64,000 bases of DNA. Source: Pseudomonadales bacterium (GTDB lineage: Bacteria > Pseudomonadota > Gammaproteobacteria > Pseudomonadales > Pseudohongiellaceae). Location: positions 1,494,280-1,558,279 of the forward strand of contig WLWQ01000001.1 in NCBI GenBank assembly GCA_012103535.1. The letters run 5' to 3'. The notes below the pieces were generated by a model. It ran no database searches and was not told where the DNA came from. It saw only the letters and a list, made by a program, of their open reading frames with translations. Below are positions 1-9,914 of the stretch, one piece after another. Numbering within the stretch: position 1 is the first letter of the stretch; every line of letters starts with the position of its first letter. The position numbers and the translations under genes are program-made.

Positions 1-809
1 GCTTCTCCCATGGCCTCGGCCGAAGCGACTATGACGAGTTGTTTGTTGGCACTGGAATTTTTCGACCGGAAACTTCCTTAGCAGAAATGATGACTGCTCT
101 TTCCACTGTGCCGTTAATGAATCAGCCTGGCTCAAGGTATCGCTACAGCATCGGGCCGGATGTTGCGTTGCGCTTAGTAGAAGTCATCTCAGGTATGGCA
201 GCTGACGACTATCTTGAACAACAGGTTTTCGAACCACTGGGCATGGATGACACCGGTTATGTTGTGAGCTCCGACAATGCCCACCGCCTCTCTCCGATTC
301 ACTGGATAAAGGACGGTGAGCTGGTTCCAATTAATGCCGAACACGGTAGCCCGCCAGGTGGCGTTCTAGTTGAGGATTGGTCGGTGAATAACTACACATT
401 AGATCACGATTACAAAGGTGGCAGCATCGGCCTGGTAGCTACTGCAGAAGATTACTGGCGCTTTGCTCAAGCTATGCTGAATGGCGGCGAGTTAAATGGA
501 GAACGAATCATTGGCCGCAAAACCGTTGAATACATGGCGCAAAATCATCTGACTCCAGAACAGCACGAATACTTTAGCCCGGCCCTTGGCTTTGGCTTGG
601 GATTTGCCACCATTGAAAATCCAGCAGGCGCTGGTTACACAACTTCGAAAGGTAATTTCTATTGGGCGGGTGCGGCGGCAACAAACTTCTGGATAGATCC
701 AACTGAGAACATCGTCGTTGTTTCTATGACTCAGCATATGGGTGTGCGCGGCACTGGTGCATTGCGCGGTGAATTACACTCCTTAGTATATGGCGCTTTG
801 AATGACTAA
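1..809 (+). CDS. Serine beta-lactamase-like hydrolase, C-terminal part
   Basis: The reading frame is open from the first full codon of the window, so the N-terminus, including the expected SxxK nucleophile, lies outside. What remains matches the class C beta-lactamase / serine hydrolase fold: an N-terminal SHGLG-type stretch (usual family sequence SHTSGL), a YSIG segment at the position of the family's YxN motif, FEPLGMDDT (typical of this family) and a C-terminal beta-sheet ending in an NIVVVSMTQ strand. Members are esterases, peptidases or penicillin-binding-like enzymes, often exported; the substrate cannot be read here. A terminator-like hairpin follows the stop. Confidence 0.8.
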   Translation, partial: FSHGLGRSDYDELFVGTGIFRPETSLAEMMTALSTVPLMNQPGSRYRYSIGPDVALRLVEVISGMAADDYLEQQVFEPLGMDDTGYVVSSDNAHRLSPIHWIKDGELVPINAEHGSPPGGVLVEDWSVNNYTLDHDYKGGSIGLVATAEDYWRFAQAMLNGGELNGERIIGRKTVEYMAQNHLTPEQHEYFSPALGFGLGFATIENPAGAGYTTSKGNFYWAGAAATNFWIDPTENIVVVSMTQHMGVRGTGALRGELHSLVYGALND

Positions 810-830
810 TTAATTTTCAGCTTCAAGAGT

Positions 831-880
831 CGGTGTAAAAAATAGAACACGCTTTTTACACCGGCTCAGAAATTTTTTTA
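831..880 (+). terminator. Rho-independent terminator after the serine hydrolase
   Basis: CGGTGTAAAAA pairs with TTTTTACACCG around a short loop. A run of seven T follows a few bases downstream. It sits just after the hydrolase stop and before the next gene. Confidence 0.6.
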
Positions 881-909
881 CTAACACCTTCGACAATATT
901 GTATAGCTC

Positions 910-1362
910 ATGAAGATCTGGGTTGATGCCGACGCCTGTCCAGTAGCCATTAAGGAAATTCTTTATCGCGCCGCCGAGCGCAGGAAAATCCCTCTTATAC
1001 TAGTTGCAAACCAGCCGCTAAAAACTCCCCCATCGTCGGTTATTTCTTCAGTGCAAGTTCAGAGCGGTTTTGATGAAGCCGATGATGAAATAGTACGGCG
1101 TATGAGTGCAGGCGAGCTGGTAATAACCGCCGACATACCATTGGCTGCAGAAGTTCTAGAAAAAAAAGGTCATGCGCTAAGTCCAAGAGGTGAAATGTTC
1201 GACCAGGGTACGATAGGTGCACGCCTGAATATGCGAGATTTTTTGGACACCATGCGTGCTAGCGGCGAAAGCACTGGCGGACCACCACCGCTGAATCAAA
1301 ATGACCGCAAAGCCTTTGCCGATCAGCTCGATCGCTTATTGCAAAAAGTAGATTCGGCATAA
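910..1362 (+). CDS. YaiI/YqxD family protein (DUF188)
   Basis: This 150-residue protein opens with [17 protein letters not shown] and has [23 protein letters not shown] in the middle, both hallmarks of the UPF0178/DUF188 family (E. coli YaiI). The family has a PIN-like nuclease fold with conserved acidic residues, but no settled function. Length is typical and there is no signal peptide, so it should be cytosolic. It lies alone between a terminator and a convergent gene. Confidence 0.9.
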   Translation: MKIWVDADACPVAIKEILYRAAERRKIPLILVANQPLKTPPSSVISSVQVQSGFDEADDEIVRRMSAGELVITADIPLAAEVLEKKGHALSPRGEMFDQGTIGARLNMRDFLDTMRASGESTGGPPPLNQNDRKAFADQLDRLLQKVDSA

Positions 1363-1412
1363 AAAAGCGGCATGCTCATACTGGCCCCTTTCAGTCTCTT
1401 TTTTAAACTTCC

Positions 1413-3659
1413 TCACAAAGAAGCATAGTGAAACGGGCCAGACCAACTATATTCTTGCCCCTGAATCTCCAAGCGATGAGTTGTTGAAGTCCTAACATCC
1501 TGATTAGAAACAATAAAGAGGCGAGTATCACCCCGTAATGATTCAATTGACACAGCGGTGTAGTTAGCATCGTCTCGAAGTACAGATAGCTCAGCAATAT
1601 TGCTATTCGAGTTGAGTGCTAACTCAGTCACCGGGTTGTAGCTTCCGTGTGACTCAAGTACAGATGCGAACAGTGTATTCCTTGCTTCGGGCCGTCTGAC
1701 TATGATGACTGGATCTTTTCGTAAATTAAACTCTGGATCGTTTGCACCGATTCTTGCTAATAGTATCTTATCTTCTTCGTCTGCAACGGTGGTCAAGGTA
1801 TAGAACTTACGATTGTCCATCCACGAAAATTTGGCATTTTTTGCAGCAACTATTCCTTCTGCCTCCAAATAAAGATGCTGATAACCATTCCCTCCACCCA
1901 ATGCTTCCAGAGCATCTGAAGTCTCAAAATCAAAATTGGCCTGTAAAATCTGCCCGTGGTAATAAAATGGCAGGTCATATTGATTGTCCGTTTCAGAAGT
2001 GGTTCTGAAGAGGTCTAACAAATAGGGGTTTTCAAATTCTTCGTCTTTGATTACAGCCATCGTTCTTTGCATGACTGTTCCCGGGTAAGCATTTGATTCA
2101 CTAGCACTGACAACCTGGAGATTTTCATCTGATGCATCGAAAAAGCGAAAGTCTGAGTGATATTGACTACCGACTTCGTATACCCCACCAAAGTGAGATG
2201 CTTCATTTTGCACCACAGTGTTGTGAGCGATTGTTTGCTTAGCCCAACTTGCATTCTCAGGCAGATAGTTCCCTCCTCCTTTCTGCCCGATATTGACGAA
2301 GCGAGACATACCATAATCCTGCAAAATTTCATCACCCTGTCCATAAAGTGAAAAAGAAAGCTTGTCATAATGACCATGACTAAGTCCTTGCGCTGTGTAT
2401 TTAAACAACAAAGTAAGCTCTTCATCACCGTACCTTAGTAATGCCAAGCCTCCTTCATTACCTTCAGCGCCATCGGAATAATTTACTGAATCCTTATCAA
2501 AATTTTGTGCCAAACCATCACGTATACCAGCGGCAATCGCAAAGCCTGTATCGTCAAGCAAAACCCGACCCTGATCTTGGGCAATACTCAGCAACCGTGG
2601 ATCTTGATCACCCTGGTGATAAGCGATGCCTACTGCCGTAACCAACTCATTGGCATGGTAGGACATGCCTTTCTGTCCATCATTGAGTGGGAAAAAGTCG
2701 CCATTAGCATCAGTCAGATTAAGCAATACATCCACAGCATTTAATAAAACACCATTTTTGTACTCAAGCACCCCGAGGTCTGGTCTGGCATTGTGAAGCG
2801 CCTGAGCAAACACTAAAAAAGGATACATGGCGTATCTTTGGTAATAAGGTCCTTCGGTATAGTAACCATCGGGTGAAAAAGGTTCATTCAGATTGGCGAA
2901 AAACCCTGCTTCTTGCCCTGCCACTCGAATAAAACCGCCGTCGTCGTCTGTTACACCGGATTCCAGGCCATCGTCTTCGATGCCATATAGCGCCCGCTGT
3001 ATTAACTCTTCATCCTCCATTACCAAACCAATCATGCCGACAGCCGCAGCTCCCCAGGTACTATGGTTGTGAATACGATTAAAAAACTGAGGACTTTCAA
3101 TAGAAATGTGGTCTGCAAACGGACGGAACAAATTATTCTCAAGTGTGTTTCGGTCTTCTTCTGAGAGCCAGTCGTAGATCGCGTCGTAAGCCTGACTTGC
3201 ATAGACAAGCCAGTTTGCATCATTCAGGCATTGCCAAAAAATCTTGCCCCTTGCATAAGAACGAGTTTGCGGGTGTAAAGGCAGACCCTGGTACATGGCT
3301 TCATACTGGAAAAACATATCCCGTATATAGTTGGCATATTTTTCATCTTGGAGAATTTGAAATAACACGCCAGCTTTTTGCAGCATAAACCAATTTTGCT
3401 TATGCCGTTCGTGTGTATAACCACCTGAGAGATCACGAGGAATCGGCGTGTCGATACCCCTTGCGATTTCTGCGTCAACTTCTTCTTGCACTGAGCGCAA
3501 GCTGTCATCGAACAAGGGAATGGTACCGAGATTTGTCTGGATTCGCTCAATGCCTTCTTTAGTTAAGATCAAACCGCCGCGCTCTTGCGCTCTCGAGCAA
3601 GACGAAACGATTAAGCACAAAACTATCAATAAAGTTGAAAAATTCTTACTTGTATTCAT
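1413..3659 (-). CDS. PL17-type oligoalginate lyase, lipoprotein (heparinase II/III fold)
   Basis: A 748-residue heparinase II/III-like protein. It begins with a lipoprotein signal (LIVSSC lipobox), so it is probably periplasmic and membrane-anchored. An alpha/alpha barrel covers about residues 40-370. It includes NHSTWG and YYTEGPYYQRYAMYPF, which fit the Asn-His and Tyr positions of PL17 lyases. A beta-sandwich follows with LSHGHYDKLSFSLYG, the family's substrate-binding His motif. PL17 enzymes split alginate oligomers exolytically by beta-elimination, releasing the unsaturated uronate that becomes DEH. The nearby KDG-pathway genes support alginate. It lies 176 bp downstream of the Nramp-like gene and may be read with it. 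The substrate is inferred. Confidence 0.85.
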   Translation of the reverse strand: MNTSKNFSTLLIVLCLIVSSCSRAQERGGLILTKEGIERIQTNLGTIPLFDDSLRSVQEEVDAEIARGIDTPIPRDLSGGYTHERHKQNWFMLQKAGVLFQILQDEKYANYIRDMFFQYEAMYQGLPLHPQTRSYARGKIFWQCLNDANWLVYASQAYDAIYDWLSEEDRNTLENNLFRPFADHISIESPQFFNRIHNHSTWGAAAVGMIGLVMEDEELIQRALYGIEDDGLESGVTDDDGGFIRVAGQEAGFFANLNEPFSPDGYYTEGPYYQRYAMYPFLVFAQALHNARPDLGVLEYKNGVLLNAVDVLLNLTDANGDFFPLNDGQKGMSYHANELVTAVGIAYHQGDQDPRLLSIAQDQGRVLLDDTGFAIAAGIRDGLAQNFDKDSVNYSDGAEGNEGGLALLRYGDEELTLLFKYTAQGLSHGHYDKLSFSLYGQGDEILQDYGMSRFVNIGQKGGGNYLPENASWAKQTIAHNTVVQNEASHFGGVYEVGSQYHSDFRFFDASDENLQVVSASESNAYPGTVMQRTMAVIKDEEFENPYLLDLFRTTSETDNQYDLPFYYHGQILQANFDFETSDALEALGGGNGYQHLYLEAEGIVAAKNAKFSWMDNRKFYTLTTVADEEDKILLARIGANDPEFNLRKDPVIIVRRPEARNTLFASVLESHGSYNPVTELALNSNSNIAELSVLRDDANYTAVSIESLRGDTRLFIVSNQDVRTSTTHRLEIQGQEYSWSGPFHYASL

Positions 3660-3798
3660 CTGTAGTGAATTCCATCAATAAATTGATTAACTAGTATTTA
3701 TTGTGAACTTTCAAAATAATAAAGTGATCTTATTCTGGCTGTTCGAAAACTAATAGTTAAATTTTAGTAATCTCATGTTGAGTATGTATTTCTCTCAT

Positions 3799-3820
3799 AA
3801 TCAGGCATCTCTACCTGATT
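3799..3820 (-). terminator. Weak stem-loop after the Nramp-like gene
   Basis: AATCAGG and CCTGATT form a 7-bp stem around an 8-nt loop just past the stop of the Nramp-like gene. There is no clear T run, so termination is uncertain. Confidence 0.3.
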
Positions 3821-3835
3821 TCCTTTAGCTAATAC

Positions 3836-5125
3836 CTATGCAAAAACTAATTGCCAGACTCCCCTGATTCCTATAAATGATGTAAAGATTGAGAACAGCA
3901 GAATCGCCGCAAGTATGCCATTAGCAATCAAAGAGTTTTTATGTTCTCCCATCAATTCTTTTCGGTTGCTCAGATAAAAAATACACGCAACAGTTATCGG
4001 TAAGATGATGGCATTGAAGGCTTGGGAAAAAATCATTACCAATACGGGTCTGGCACCGAAAACAGGAACTACCAAACCTAACAATGAAATCAGTAACACC
4101 ATTATGCGATATCTGGGAAGCGTCATGTTTCGTTCCGTACTGGAATAATCACATAATAGCCAGGGCAACATCAGCACATTTGGAAACTGCGAAGAAACGC
4201 CCGCAGCAATTAATCCAATGGCAAAAATCGAAGTGGCCAAATAACCTGCAAGCGGCTCCAACAGTTCGATCATTTGGGATGCCTCTGATAAAGCCACTCC
4301 CTCAGCATGCAAGGTACCCGCTGCAGCGGCCATGATCGCTGCACTGATAACGAACATGAGAGATACTGAAAACGCGGCGTCGTTTCGCTGTTTTGCATAA
4401 TCCGACAGTGACCAGCCCGCTTCCTTGACCAGCGTGGTGCGAATAATGAACAGACCAGAGAATACGGTGGTCCCAATCATCGAGGCAATCACCAGAAATG
4501 GACCACTGTCGGTATCCGAATTTAGCTGCGGAATGCTTGGGATTAATCCCAATACTATCTCACCCGGCGGTGGCATCATGATGAAGAAATTAATCAAAAA
4601 GCAGGTAGCCATGACGGCCACAATTACGGCGAGGCTTCGTTCAAAAATCTGGGTCCTTCCGTTCCAGAATATGAAGTAAACGAGACTGACAAAGAAAGCT
4701 GCGAAATAGACAGGTGAAATACCGCCCTCGACAATGGATTTCGACCACTCATGGCTAATGTCCGCGACAATCCCCATCACACCCATTACACTGCCGCAGA
4801 CTCCAGCAGTTAACGCAACAATAAAGAAAATTCCGATGCCTGGATGGATGTGTTTTCGAAAAGCTCCCAACGCCGTCTCACCGGTCACTAAAGTGAAGCG
4901 ACCATAGAGGTTAATCATAAAGAAAGTGCAGAGACAGGAGGCAACGATTGTCCAGAGAAGAGTCATGCCATAGTCGGCACCCGCTTTGGCCATGGCAGTG
5001 ACGCTGCCAGTGCCTATATTAAATCCCAACAGAAATATACCAGGCAGAAATAAGGACAAGCCCTTGGCAAATTTGCGGGTCAACAGATTGCTAGTTTTGT
5101 TCTCCTCTCCTGAAACATCGGTCAT
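3836..5125 (-). CDS. Nramp-fold transporter lacking the metal-site residues
   Basis: This 429-residue membrane protein has about eleven hydrophobic segments and Nramp-like order: PGIFLLGFNIGTGS in helix 1, then YGMTLLWTI. However, the metal-binding motifs are gone. The canonical DPGN of helix 1 aligns with NIGT (residues 36-39). The canonical MPH of helix 6 aligns with FSG (residues 222-224, in IGTTVFSG). These residues bind Mn/Fe in true Nramp proteins, so metal transport is doubtful. Its start codon overlaps the stop of uxuA by ATGA, which implies translational coupling and a role in uronate use. One possibility is sugar-acid uptake; another is an atypical cation supply for UxuA. Confidence 0.8.
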   Translation of the reverse strand: MTDVSGEENKTSNLLTRKFAKGLSLFLPGIFLLGFNIGTGSVTAMAKAGADYGMTLLWTIVASCLCTFFMINLYGRFTLVTGETALGAFRKHIHPGIGIFFIVALTAGVCGSVMGVMGIVADISHEWSKSIVEGGISPVYFAAFFVSLVYFIFWNGRTQIFERSLAVIVAVMATCFLINFFIMMPPPGEIVLGLIPSIPQLNSDTDSGPFLVIASMIGTTVFSGLFIIRTTLVKEAGWSLSDYAKQRNDAAFSVSLMFVISAAIMAAAAGTLHAEGVALSEASQMIELLEPLAGYLATSIFAIGLIAAGVSSQFPNVLMLPWLLCDYSSTERNMTLPRYRIMVLLISLLGLVVPVFGARPVLVMIFSQAFNAIILPITVACIFYLSNRKELMGEHKNSLIANGILAAILLFSIFTSFIGIRGVWQLVFA

Positions 5126-6336
5126 GAGACTAGCTCCGATTGATCTCCAGAAAGGGCCCGAATTACGCCGCGTATTTCTGCAAGGCCTTTCAAGCGACCG
5201 ATAGCGGAGTATCCCGGATTCACTGCCTTGCCAATATCATCCATCATCTGATGACCATGGTCGGGTCGAATGTAAATCTCACCACTGTCAGAGTCTGCCT
5301 GGCGCCGACGCTTTTCTTCACTCAACAATTCCTTTATCACTGCAATCATATCTATATCACTATCCAAGTGGTTGGCCTCATAGAAAGAACGCTGTTCAAC
5401 CGAATCACGGCTGACTCCGCGCAAGTGAGAAAAATGGATACGAGCTGCGAATTGTTTTGCCATCACAGGCAGGTCGTTATCTGGACGACTACCATAAGTG
5501 CCTACACATAATGTGATGCCATTTGAAGGGCTTGGCAGTGTTTTAAAGAGGAGTTCCAAGTCAGCCGACGTACAAATAATTCTTGGCAACCCCAGCATAT
5601 CGCGAGGAGGATCATCGGGATGTATTGCCAGTTTCACACCCAATGCTTCTGCACGAGGTAGAGCCTGAGACAGGAAAGCAAACAAATTTCCGCGCAGGGA
5701 GTCATGGCTAACATCACTGTAGTTGGACAACATAGTGCGGAAATCATCAAGACTGTAACTGTCTGCCATTTTGCCAGGAAGTCCAGCGATGATGTTTTCA
5801 GTAAGCTCACCACGTTCTGCTTCAGACATTGCATCATATATCTGCTTTGCTACTAAAATTTCCTCTCTGGTGTACTCGGTATCGGCTTTGTCGCGCTGGA
5901 GTATAAAGAGATCGAAGGCAGCAAATTTTTCCTGATCAAAACGTAGTGCATATGCGCCGCTGGGAAGTCTGTAATCGAGATCAGTACGAGTCCAATCTAT
6001 GACTGGCATGAAGTTGTAACAAAGTGTATTTATTCCGCACTTTGCCAGGTTTTCCATCGATGCAATCCAGTTATCTACATACATCTGATGGCCCGGTCGC
6101 GCCAATTTGATATCTTCATGCACGGGTATACTTTCTACTACGCTCCACTTTAATGGTGTGAGGCCAGCCTCAGCATTTTCTATTAGCGCTTGATGCTCAC
6201 GAATTGCATCAATCGACCAAACCTCTCCGGCAGGAATAAAGTGCAGAGCACTGACAATATCCGTCGCGCCGGTTTGTCTTATGTCGTTTATGGTTACAGG
6301 GTCGTTAGGCCCAAACCATCTCCAGGATTCACGCAT
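5122..6336 (-). CDS. uxuA: Mannonate dehydratase
   Basis: UxuA converts D-mannonate to 2-keto-3-deoxygluconate (KDG) and needs Fe2+ or Mn2+. The protein begins MRESWRWFGPNDPV, the usual UxuA start, and is 404 residues long, against about 394 in E. coli. Candidate metal ligands are the Cys of ITLCVGTYGS, the His of RIHFSHLRG and the Asp of RPDHGHQM. An upstream in-frame ATG ten codons earlier lies inside the terminator hairpin of the preceding gene, so this start, preceded by GGAAAAG, is preferred. It is coupled to the Nramp-like gene. No UxaC or UxuB is present, so mannonate may come from saturated mannuronate ends of alginate; that is inference. Confidence 0.92.
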   Translation of the reverse strand: MRESWRWFGPNDPVTINDIRQTGATDIVSALHFIPAGEVWSIDAIREHQALIENAEAGLTPLKWSVVESIPVHEDIKLARPGHQMYVDNWIASMENLAKCGINTLCYNFMPVIDWTRTDLDYRLPSGAYALRFDQEKFAAFDLFILQRDKADTEYTREEILVAKQIYDAMSEAERGELTENIIAGLPGKMADSYSLDDFRTMLSNYSDVSHDSLRGNLFAFLSQALPRAEALGVKLAIHPDDPPRDMLGLPRIICTSADLELLFKTLPSPSNGITLCVGTYGSRPDNDLPVMAKQFAARIHFSHLRGVSRDSVEQRSFYEANHLDSDIDMIAVIKELLSEEKRRRQADSDSGEIYIRPDHGHQMMDDIGKAVNPGYSAIGRLKGLAEIRGVIRALSGDQSELVS

Positions 6337-6348
6337 AGTCTTTTCCAC

Positions 6349-6378
6349 AAAAAAAAGCCCCAGCATGAAGCTGGGGCT
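6349..6378 (-). terminator. Rho-independent terminator of the TonB receptor gene
   Basis: On the minus strand AGCCCCAGC-TTCAT-GCTGGGGCT forms a 9-bp GC-rich stem followed by eight T. It lies between the TonB receptor stop and the uxuA start, so uxuA needs read-through or its own promoter. Confidence 0.88.
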
Positions 6379-6443
6379 TGCAAGTGAACTGAGATGTCAT
6401 TATGGAGAGAACATTCAGTTTTTCGATGATTCCTAATCGCTAA

Positions 6444-9365
6444 CTAGAAGCGGTAGGCTACACCAAAGGTTATACGACGATCAGGATATCCTGCGAAACA
6501 GAGAGGTCCATTTGAACTTACACAGTGTTGATAAATTTCCTCTTCGGTGAGGTTTACTGCTTCAACACCAATGTTTAGATTTTCTGTTACAGCATAGTTG
6601 ATACTGGCATTTAGTTGGCCTCTGTCTAATGTATTAACAGGGAAACTGAATGTACTGCTACCACTGGTATTAGCACCGCCACCGAAATCGTTGGTACGGA
6701 ATCCTTCACGCCACGTGTAACGCGCTCTTGCAGACAAACCATACTTCTCGTAGAACACGGTAAAGTTGTAAGCTTCTTCAGAGAAATCCAGTAGACCTCT
6801 AGCTATACTGACATCACCAAGCACAGCTAGTCCTCGACCTGAAGTAGTATCGACTTCTGAACCACCGCTGAAGTCTTGGCTAGTGTAGTTAGCAACTACG
6901 CCAAAACCGGACGCCCAGCCTAGTCTATCTTCAAAGCTTGACAGGTCGTATTGAAAGGCAAGCTCTATACCCTTTTGCGTAGTAGTATCAGAGTCATTTC
7001 CAGGTTGTGTGAAATCAACACATAAACCAGTGGTATTTGGATCGCCCAATACATTAGGTATAACTTCTGGGTTGTAGACACCACCACCCGGGCAAGTTGG
7101 ATCTGTCTCGCGGACGAAACCACTTACGTTATTAGCTGGAATTAGTAAGGCGCCCTCAAAATCCTAACCAAATATATTGGTTCGTTCCTTTCTGAAGTAA
7201 CCGATACTGGCTATCGCCGAATCGGCAAAATACCATTCAAATGCGATATCGAATGAATCTACTTCCTCAGGCTCTAGGCCGGGATTTCCTAAATTAACCG
7301 CAGCATTTTCGCTTTGATCAAAGGTAAATCCAGTATTTAGATCGCTAAAATTAGGACGTCTGATATCTGAGCCCCAACCTAATCTAACAATCATGTCGTC
7401 CCGTACGTTGGCTACTACATTCAACCGTGGTAGCAAAAAGTCATAGCTACCTTTTGTTGAAGTTAGCGTTCTATTTCCATTAGCGTCAGCAGGCCCAAAC
7501 GCAACTGAATCAACATCAGTATCTAGATAACGAAGACCAAAGTTACCGCGGAAAATACCTGCCTCAAAGTTTGCTTGCGCATACAAGGCAGTGGTTTCTT
7601 CACTAACATCAAAGAAGGCGTCCTGACTCGATTGAAGATTTAAGATATCAGGGCTATCTGGGTCATGCTGGATAACGGCATTTTGCAGAATCGCTATGAC
7701 ACCATCTGGATCAGAAAAGGAGCGATCAGGATCGAGGAGAAGAAAGTTCTGAATGAACAAGTCTCGACCATCGGCATCATCATAGTTAGTAGGACCTCTG
7801 ACTAACAGCTCGCTAAAAAGCGAACCATTCGGGCTATCTACCATTTGGCTGAAGCCACCAATGCGATCTCCAACATCATCAAATTCACTTGCGGATTCAT
7901 TGTAGCGGTAACCAAAATCAACCGTGGTTATGGCGTTCCAATCCAGGTCATAAGTGAAATCTACGCGGAATGCGTTTTCAAAGTTCTCTGTAGTATTGCG
8001 ATCTACCTGTACCTGATCCAAAACAACATTGGCCGGATTAGTTAAATCAGCAACTGAAGGAGCAAATGGGGAGTTAAAATTGATACCGAATGATAGCGAG
8101 TCACCTGATAAATCATAGATGAACGGTACGCAGTTATCATTGCTAGTCCCGTCGAGAGGACAATTAGGATTAATAAAGTTTAGAGTTGTGCTTAAGTTAG
8201 GGGTAATTGTATCTGAGCTTGTTCTTGCGAGTTCAGCTCTTGCAAACAATCTATCATTAACTTGCCATTCACCACCAAGTGAAAATACTTCACTGTCTGT
8301 AACACGAGAATTAGTCTCACTCGAGAATCGCAAGTTGGGATCATCGTCATCATTAGCTAGATCTGGTTCAAGCGCGCCAGCAAGTGCCGCCGGAAAGGTG
8401 CCTGGACCCACACCGAAATCTACAGTTTCAAATGCACTAGGAATACTAATGTTTCTTAACGAGCTCACACCAGATGCCTGGAGCCTATATTGATCGCGGC
8501 TACGTTCTTGCTCATTGACTATTGTATCAAAATTAAACTTCAGACTGTCACTCGGTGCCCACTCAAAGGTTGTAGCAATATTGGTAGTTTCATAGTCATC
8601 ATTTTCTTGCTCCTGGAGCAGGAACTGAATTCCGAGAAATTCAGAAGGACTCGCGCCCGGAGGCATAGCGATGTTGTCCCGGTCAGTACGAGGACGGAAT
8701 GACACCGCTTCTTGCTCAGTATAACTGCCGCTGATAACAACACCGAATTCACCAGCATCGGTGGACCAGTTATTTCCCCATGCACCAGAGTATCTTGGCT
8801 TAGTGCTTTCGGAACTTAGGCTGCTGTCTTCGCCTTGAAGCCGAATAGCGAATAATTGTTCTGACAGTTCTAGTGGACGTATAGTTCGCAAGTTAACTGT
8901 GCCACCCACCGAACCTTCAATGGTCTTGGCTTCGGGCGCTTTGGTAACTTCAACAGCTGAAATAATGGATGCATTAACATCTTCAAAATCGATGCCGCTA
9001 CGACCAGAGCCGGAGCCCACAGTAGATACACCGTTAATTTCGACTCTGTTGGCGTTAGTACCACGAATTTGAACACCGGTACCGATACCCGCCGTACGAG
9101 TAATCTGGACACCTGTCACATTCTCTAGAACCTCAGCGAGATTCTGATCAGGTAGTTTTCCTATATCTTCAGCTCGAATCACCTCGATGAGATTGTCTGA
9201 AGATCGCTTTTCAAGAAGTGCACTACGAAGGGATCCACGGATACCTTGCACTACAATTTCCTCTATAACTTGTTCATCTTGCGCAACGGCTGTAGGTATA
9301 AGGGACAGCGATGTTGCGGGTAATGCGAGCATAGAAATAGCACGCTTTAGTTTCATTATTTTCAC
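6444..9365 (-). pseudogene. TonB-dependent receptor split by one in-frame TAG
   Basis: An outer-membrane receptor, probably for alginate oligosaccharides given the locus. A signal peptide (ending TAVAQ) precedes a TonB box-like EEIVVQG. The plug domain with LPDQNLAEVLENVTGVQITR and a long beta-barrel follow, and the C-terminus is YRF as in outer-membrane barrels. A TAG at 7164-7166 follows RTNIFG (codon 734). The same frame then continues without another stop through DFEGALLIPANN to the normal end, 973 codons in all. No frameshift is involved, so a single base change explains the break. It could be a true nonsense mutation, strain polymorphism, suppression or sequence error. Other genes here end in TAG, so recoding is unlikely. 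Confidence 0.85.
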
Positions 9366-9428
9366 CCTAAATAGTTCTTAAAAGTTGTTTCCAGCAGAGA
9401 TTCGTCCAATTGAACGCTGGGCAGGCTT

Positions 9429-9458
9429 TTTATAAACCAATTGTCACAATTCTGTCAA
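9429..9458 (-). promoter_or_regulatory. Sigma-70 promoter with embedded operator, TonB receptor
   Basis: On the minus strand TTGACA (9453-9458) and TATAAA (9429-9434) are separated by 18 bp. The spacer contains AATTGGT (9436-9442), the motif that recurs across this locus. A repressor bound there would block the polymerase. It lies about 65 bp upstream of the start codon. Confidence 0.65.
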
Positions 9459-9658
9459 CCTTTATTGTATTCCAATTTCTTAATTTTGGTATGAACAATT
9501 TGCAGCCAAGGTATTGAGCTTGTCACTATTTACGGGCTTATCGCGGCATCAATCGGTATATCCAGCATCAAATCGCGGAAATCCCCGTATTCCGGCGCAT
9601 TTCCTGGGATTCAAAGAAGACGAATGTGATTATCCAAAATGCAGGTTTTACTTATTGA

Positions 9659-9676
9659 TAGTACCAATTAGTACTA
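9659..9676. promoter_or_regulatory. Inverted-repeat operator candidate
   Basis: TAGTAC-CAATTA-GTACTA is a perfect 6-bp inverted repeat that also contains TACCAATTA, the motif shared by this locus. It lies between the divergent receptor and pyk genes. Confidence 0.4.
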
Positions 9677-9703
9677 TTATCAGTTTTAGGTATATATAAT
9701 TGA

Positions 9704-9732
9704 TTGACATAATACACATACCAATTTACTCT
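9704..9732 (+). promoter_or_regulatory. Candidate promoter of the pyk-gap operon with operator
   Basis: TTGACA (9704-9709) is followed after 17 bp by TACTCT, a weak -10 box (three of six matches). ATACCAATTTAC (9718-9729) overlaps the spacer and the -10, mirroring the receptor promoter. This would leave a leader of about 180 nt. Confidence 0.4.
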
Positions 9733-9914
9733 ATTCACCTGAGTCGCCCAGCTGGTAGTTGGCCGTTTGTGTGCTGTAGGCCCGAAAGTGGTACCACTTA
9801 TCCTTAGTGACGCCTTTTTCTATCGATTTGTTCGAATACTTTACTTCCCTGTTTTTGAATCGAGCGACTCTTTCGAATTCGACTCAATTAATGAAGTAAC
9901 AACATCACCTCAAA

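Larger units (their letters stand above)
9366..9914. promoter_or_regulatory. Divergent control region between TonB receptor and pyk operon
   Basis: This 549-bp region holds no convincing gene. It carries a good minus-strand promoter, a weaker plus-strand promoter, three ACCAATT-type operator candidates and the perfect 14-bp palindrome AAGTGGTACCACTT at 9786-9799. That palindrome contains TGGT/ACCA half-sites and lies in the leader of the pyk operon. The arrangement suggests joint control of the receptor and the lower-glycolysis genes. Confidence 0.6.

Noticed and set aside
6337..6366. ATG ten codons upstream of the chosen uxuA start
   Set aside because: It lies inside the stem of the preceding terminator, and UxuA proteins start at the MRESW position, which has its own GGAAAAG.
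6444..7049. Independent small barrel protein gene
   Set aside because: It is the in-frame C-terminal part of the TonB receptor beyond the TAG, with no start signal of its own.
9514..9699. Open frame of 61 codons between the TonB receptor and pyk
   Set aside because: It has no good ribosome-binding site or protein-like pattern and overlaps operator candidates.
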